The translations under genes were made by a program, and so were the position numbers. Source: a gamma proteobacterium SCGC AAA076-P13 (GTDB taxonomy: Bacteria > Pseudomonadota > Gammaproteobacteria > Magnimaribacterales > D2472). From it: a stretch of DNA of 64,000 nt. The stretch spans positions 186,001 through 250,000 of the forward strand of contig ARRA01000003.1 in assembly GCA_000384935.1 (NCBI GenBank), written 5' to 3'. Every line of letters starts with the position of its first letter. The first letter of the stretch is position 1. This document shows positions 61,197 to 64,000 of this stretch, in pieces. The notes beneath the pieces were generated by a model. That model was not told the DNA's origin. It was given only the letters and a program-made list of their open reading frames with translations, and made no database searches.

Positions 61197-61757
61197 TTAT
61201 TTACGAATTATTTTTCTTGAGGCTAGGTCAATTATAGTCGAGGGTTTTCTATTTGTTCCCAAAGATTCATTATAGTAGGCGACATCAATATCATCAAAAG
61301 TGTTTATTATTTCGATAGGGTCATTAATAGCTTCTTCACCCGATATGTTCGCAGAGGTTGAAATCATTAGACCGCTAAATCCATTAAACAATGACTCTAA
61401 TGGTAAGTGATTACTTACTCTTATGGCTATCTTGCCTGTGTGATTTTTAAGATGTGATGGTAACTCATTGTTAAATTTAATCAACAATGTTACTGGCCCT
61501 GGCCAAGATTTTTTTAGAAAAGATATATCATCATCTGTTAATTTAATGATATATTTTTTAATAGCGTCATAAGATGACGCAAGTAAAATAAAGCTCTTTT
61601 GGCTATCTCTTTTTTTTAAAAAATATATTTTTTTGAAAGCCTTTTCATTAAAAGCATCGCAACCTAAACCCCATACCCCTTCTGTAGGATGAATGAGAAT
61701 TTTTCCATTATTTAGCCAATCTATAGATTCGAAAACATCCAAAGATTTTGTAGACAA
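61197..61757 (-). CDS. tsaC: L-threonylcarbamoyladenylate synthase (TsaC/YrdC)
   Basis: Makes threonylcarbamoyl-AMP for t6A37 of tRNA. The 186-aa YrdC-domain protein has ILIHPTEGVWGLGCDAF, KKRDSQKSFILL, WPGPVTLLI, KIAIRVSNH and STSANISGEEAIND, all typical of the short TsaC form (E. coli 190 aa). The start is TTG 61757, right after the purE stop; no ATG lies near. The tsaC-aroE neighbourhood is shared with E. coli, where hemF is elsewhere. Confidence 0.93.
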   Translation of the reverse strand: MSTKSLDVFESIDWLNNGKILIHPTEGVWGLGCDAFNEKAFKKIYFLKKRDSQKSFILLASSYDAIKKYIIKLTDDDISFLKKSWPGPVTLLIKFNNELPSHLKNHTGKIAIRVSNHLPLESLFNGFSGLMISTSANISGEEAINDPIEIINTFDDIDVAYYNESLGTNRKPSTIIDLASRKIIRK

Positions 61758-62255
61758 TTATGAATTAAGAGCTTTGTCTTTTTTAAGAACATCGTCTCGC
61801 ATGTTGTTCTTGTAATCTGTAAGTTGTGCTGATAAGTTTTCGTCTGCAGTTGCTAAGATTTGTACTGCGAGAATAGCGCTATTCTTGGCTCCACTTTTTC
61901 CAACAGCAACTGTTGCAACCGGGACCCCAGGAGGCATCATCGCAGTTGAAAGCAATGAATCTATTCCACCCATTCCACCTGATTCTATGGGGATACCAAT
62001 TACAGGCCTTGTAGTATGTGCAGCAACAGCTCCAGCTAAATGAGCAGCCATGCCTGCAGCTGCTATAAATATCTTGCATCCATTATTTTCGGAAGTTTTG
62101 ATTAAATCCATAACTTCATGGGGTGTTCTGTGGGCTGATAGGACATTTTTTGTATATTTGACACCAAATGAGTCTAATATTGGAAAAATTGCCTCAACTA
62201 CTGGTAAATCAGAGTCTGAGCCCATTAAAATTGCTACTTGTGTTTGATCTGTCAT
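61758..62255 (-). CDS. purE: N5-carboxyaminoimidazole ribonucleotide mutase
   Basis: Purine synthesis enzyme of the PurE class I type. The 165-aa protein has GSDSDLPV, the catalytic His in SAHRTPHE, AAAGMAAHLAGAVAAHT and PVIGIPIESGGMGGIDSLLS. Class I PurE needs PurK to make its substrate; purK usually follows purE but is not next to it here. Divergent from def with a 53-nt gap. Confidence 0.95.
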   Translation of the reverse strand: MTDQTQVAILMGSDSDLPVVEAIFPILDSFGVKYTKNVLSAHRTPHEVMDLIKTSENNGCKIFIAAAGMAAHLAGAVAAHTTRPVIGIPIESGGMGGIDSLLSTAMMPPGVPVATVAVGKSGAKNSAILAVQILATADENLSAQLTDYKNNMRDDVLKKDKALNS

Positions 62256-62308
62256 ATTTTGCTATAAGTGGATTATAATTAATGAATTATAATGATAAAT
62301 AATAATAT

Positions 62309-62806
62309 ATGGCAACAAATAGACTAAAAATTTTAAAGTTCCCTGATCCTAGGCTTAGAACTGTTGCAAAGAAAGTAACTAAATTCGACAAAAGTCTAGA
62401 AAATTTAGCCTATGACATGCTTGATATTATGTATAAAGATAACGGCATTGGCCTGGCAGCGACGCAAGTTGACCATCATATACGCCTAATAGTTATGGAC
62501 CTTAGTGATGAGCGAAACGAGCCTATGTATTTTGTTAATCCAGAATACAAAATACTTGATAGTCATTCATTATTTTCTTTTGAAGAGGGCTGCTTGTCGG
62601 TTCCAGGCTTTAATGAAGTTATTTCTAGGCCAGACAAAATAGATCTCACATGGCAAGATCTTCAAGGAAATACCCACAATGATAGCCCCGACGGGCTTTT
62701 GACTGTATGTATTCAACATGAAATGGATCATTTAGAAGGAAAACTTATGGTTGACTATATTAGCCCAATTAAAAGGGATAGGATTAGAAAAAAGCTTTCT
62801 AAGTAG
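62309..62806 (+). CDS. def: Peptide deformylase
   Basis: Removes formyl from nascent N-terminal methionine. The 165-aa protein has motif 1 GIGLAATQ (47-54), motif 2 EEGCLSVP with metal ligand Cys95, and motif 3 QHEMDHLEGKL with His137 and His141. Length and all ligands match E. coli Def (169 aa). It is followed by fmt 38 nt later. Confidence 0.97.
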   Translation: MATNRLKILKFPDPRLRTVAKKVTKFDKSLENLAYDMLDIMYKDNGIGLAATQVDHHIRLIVMDLSDERNEPMYFVNPEYKILDSHSLFSFEEGCLSVPGFNEVISRPDKIDLTWQDLQGNTHNDSPDGLLTVCIQHEMDHLEGKLMVDYISPIKRDRIRKKLSK

Positions 62807-62844
62807 ATAGCAGTATATTAAATGATTTTAGCAGAAATTAAACG

Positions 62845-63771
62845 ATGTTAATGAATATACTATATGCGGGAACACCTGAACCATCAGCTAGGATATTGCA
62901 GCATCTTGTAACAAATGATAAATACAATGTTGTAGGAGTCCTTACACAACCTGACAAACCGCAAAAGAGAGGTAAAAAAATTGCCAGCTCACCTGTATCA
63001 GATATGGCTAAAGCCCATAAAGTGAATATTTTCAAACCTTCGGATTTAAATGAAAAAGCATTTGTGAATACGATATCCTCTTTAAAGATAGATCTAGTCG
63101 TAGTGGCAGCTTATGGAAAAATTCTTCCAAAATGGCTGCTTGATATATCAAGCATAATGCCTATTAATATTCATTACTCATTGTTGCCAAAGTATAGAGG
63201 TGCCTCTCCAATTCAGAGCTCTATTTTGAGTGGCGATAAAAACACTGGTGTAACATTCATGAAAATGTCTCAAGGATTAGATGAGGGAGATGTTATTCAA
63301 AAATATGCCATTAAAATTCAAAAAAGTCATAACAAGATTTCTTTAGAAAATGACTTATGCTCTTTGGCGATTAGCAATATTGATAATGTTATTGACGATC
63401 TGAAAACTAATAATATTTATCCTGTTGCACAAAAAAATGATCTAGCAACGTATTGTTCTAAAATTAAAAAGGAGGATTCTCTCGTTGAATTTAATACCTC
63501 TTCAAAAGACATTTTAAATAAATATAGAGCCTATTATGAGTGGCCTGGCACTGCTTTTTTTTACAAAAACATAAGAATTAAAATTGATGAAATGTATATA
63601 TCAGACATAGATTCTTCCATTGATCCTGGAAAGATAATAAAATTTGATGCTAGTGGTTTATACGTAAAAACAATAGATAAAGCTATAGTGATTACTTACT
63701 TACAGTTTCCTAGCAAAAAAATTATATCTTCTTCTGATGCTTTTAATGCTTATAGAGATTTCTTTGTTTAA
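62845..63771 (+). CDS. fmt: Methionyl-tRNA formyltransferase
   Basis: Formylates initiator Met-tRNA with 10-formyl-THF, the partner reaction of Def. The 308-aa protein has NILYAGTPEPSA, the QPDKPQKRGKKI loop, PINIHYSLLPKYRGASPIQ with catalytic Asn/His, the Asp in QGLDEGDVI, and a C-terminal OB fold. Either ATG 62845 or ATG 62851 may be used; the second gives MNILYAG, closer to homologues. rsmB, normally the next gene, is missing. Confidence 0.95.
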   Translation: MLMNILYAGTPEPSARILQHLVTNDKYNVVGVLTQPDKPQKRGKKIASSPVSDMAKAHKVNIFKPSDLNEKAFVNTISSLKIDLVVVAAYGKILPKWLLDISSIMPINIHYSLLPKYRGASPIQSSILSGDKNTGVTFMKMSQGLDEGDVIQKYAIKIQKSHNKISLENDLCSLAISNIDNVIDDLKTNNIYPVAQKNDLATYCSKIKKEDSLVEFNTSSKDILNKYRAYYEWPGTAFFYKNIRIKIDEMYISDIDSSIDPGKIIKFDASGLYVKTIDKAIVITYLQFPSKKIISSSDAFNAYRDFFV

Positions 63772-63827
63772 AATTTATTTTTGCAGAAACCTTTTAATTA
63801 TTGGAAAAGAGGCGTAATTTACTCATT

Positions 63828-64000
63828 ATGAAAATTGTAATTCTGGGGGCTGGCCGAATTGGGGGAAGTCTTGCAAGAAATTTATCTAATAGCGACTATC
63901 AAGTTTCGATAGTTGATCAAAGTAAAATTAGGCTTTCTGATCTAGAGGATAAACTAGATATTATGACGGTCGAAGGCAATGCCTCTTCCTTGCTTACTTT
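63828..64000 (+). CDS. trkA: Trk system potassium uptake protein TrkA, N-terminal part (3' truncated by window)
   Basis: ATG 63828 opens a frame that runs off the window. The 57 visible residues begin MKIVILGAGRIGGSLARNLS and continue YQVSIVDQ, an NAD-binding RCK (TrkA_N) domain with the GxGxxG motif and acidic residue at the end of strand 2. TrkA gates the TrkH/TrkG potassium channel in response to nucleotides. The def-fmt-(rsmB)-trkA order of gammaproteobacteria supports the name; rsmB is absent between. Confidence 0.82.
   Translation, partial: MKIVILGAGRIGGSLARNLSNSDYQVSIVDQSKIRLSDLEDKLDIMTVEGNASSLLT

Noticed and set aside
1-64000. tRNA, rRNA, CRISPR array, insertion sequence, prophage, toxin-antitoxin or restriction genes
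   Set aside because: None seen: intergenic regions are too short and show no cloverleaf; no regularly spaced repeats, transposase or phage motifs; XerC is the chromosomal housekeeping recombinase in its normal context.

Overview
The window reads as a piece of a small, AT-rich, streamlined marine gammaproteobacterial chromosome. The best inferred match is a SAR86-cluster-like organism. The evidence is gammaproteobacterial gene order in many blocks (zapA-6S RNA-fau, miaB-ybeZ-ybeY-corC-lnt, ubiE-ubiJ-ubiB-tatABC, lptM-lysA-dapF-DUF484-xerC-yigB, cytochrome c4-dsbA next to engB, the coxBA-ctaG-coxC/DUF2909/surf1/ctaA/cyoE/sco cluster, def-fmt). Coding density is near 98 percent, start/stop overlaps of 1-11 nt are common, and convergent genes often overlap at their stop codons. 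The taxonomic name is inference; no rRNA or other marker locus is present. I see no tRNA, rRNA, CRISPR array, insertion sequence, prophage or integron.

Layout. 1-6.5 kb: end of a LysM amidase, priA, ribosomal proteins L31B and L28, dut, sixA, ubiH-pepP. 6.5-7.8 kb: a 56-codon ZapB-like gene, zapA, 6S RNA and fau. 7.8-13 kb: a large secreted CBM9/DUF5916-type beta-barrel protein, ilvA, rpiA, an exported glutathione peroxidase. The only long stretch without a recognised gene, 12821-13184, holds a 28-codon ORF, a candidate small RNA with its own promoter and terminator, a 10-bp tandem repeat and the upstream region of a fatty-acid oxidation gene. 13-26.6 kb: beta-oxidation protein, L,D-transpeptidase, lnt-corC-ybeY-ybeZ-miaB, orn/rsgA, ubiquinone and Tat genes. 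26.6-32 kb: an unknown membrane protein, then tkt-pgk-fda-LOG. 32-34.7 kb: metK-ahcY (methyl cycle) preceded by a structured leader that resembles a SAM-II/SAM-V riboswitch. 34.8-39.3 kb: lysine/DAP genes, xerC, yigB, ubiK. 39.3-46.7 kb: cytochromes c, dsbA, engB, a COQ4-like protein, a secreted TonB-C/TPR protein, polA, dsbB. 46.9-51 kb: pckA, gshA, quinone oxidoreductase. 51-59.2 kb: complete caa3-type cytochrome oxidase with haem A synthesis and copper delivery. 59.3-64 kb: zinc-ribbon protein, aroE, hemF, tsaC, purE, def, fmt and the start of trkA.

The genes together describe an aerobic heterotroph: ubiquinone synthesis (ubiH, ubiE, ubiJ, ubiB, ubiK and a COQ4-like protein), a terminal oxidase with its assembly factors, beta-oxidation, the lower pentose-phosphate/glycolytic trunk with gluconeogenic PckA, and periplasmic thiol-redox proteins (DsbA, DsbB, Gpx). 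The items most worth checking are the candidate C-rich-loop small RNA at 12945-13021, the candidate SAM-responsive leader before metK, the COQ4-like protein at 41660-42175, and a DapF with unusual residues around both catalytic cysteines. I did not find a multi-gene system that I would call undescribed.
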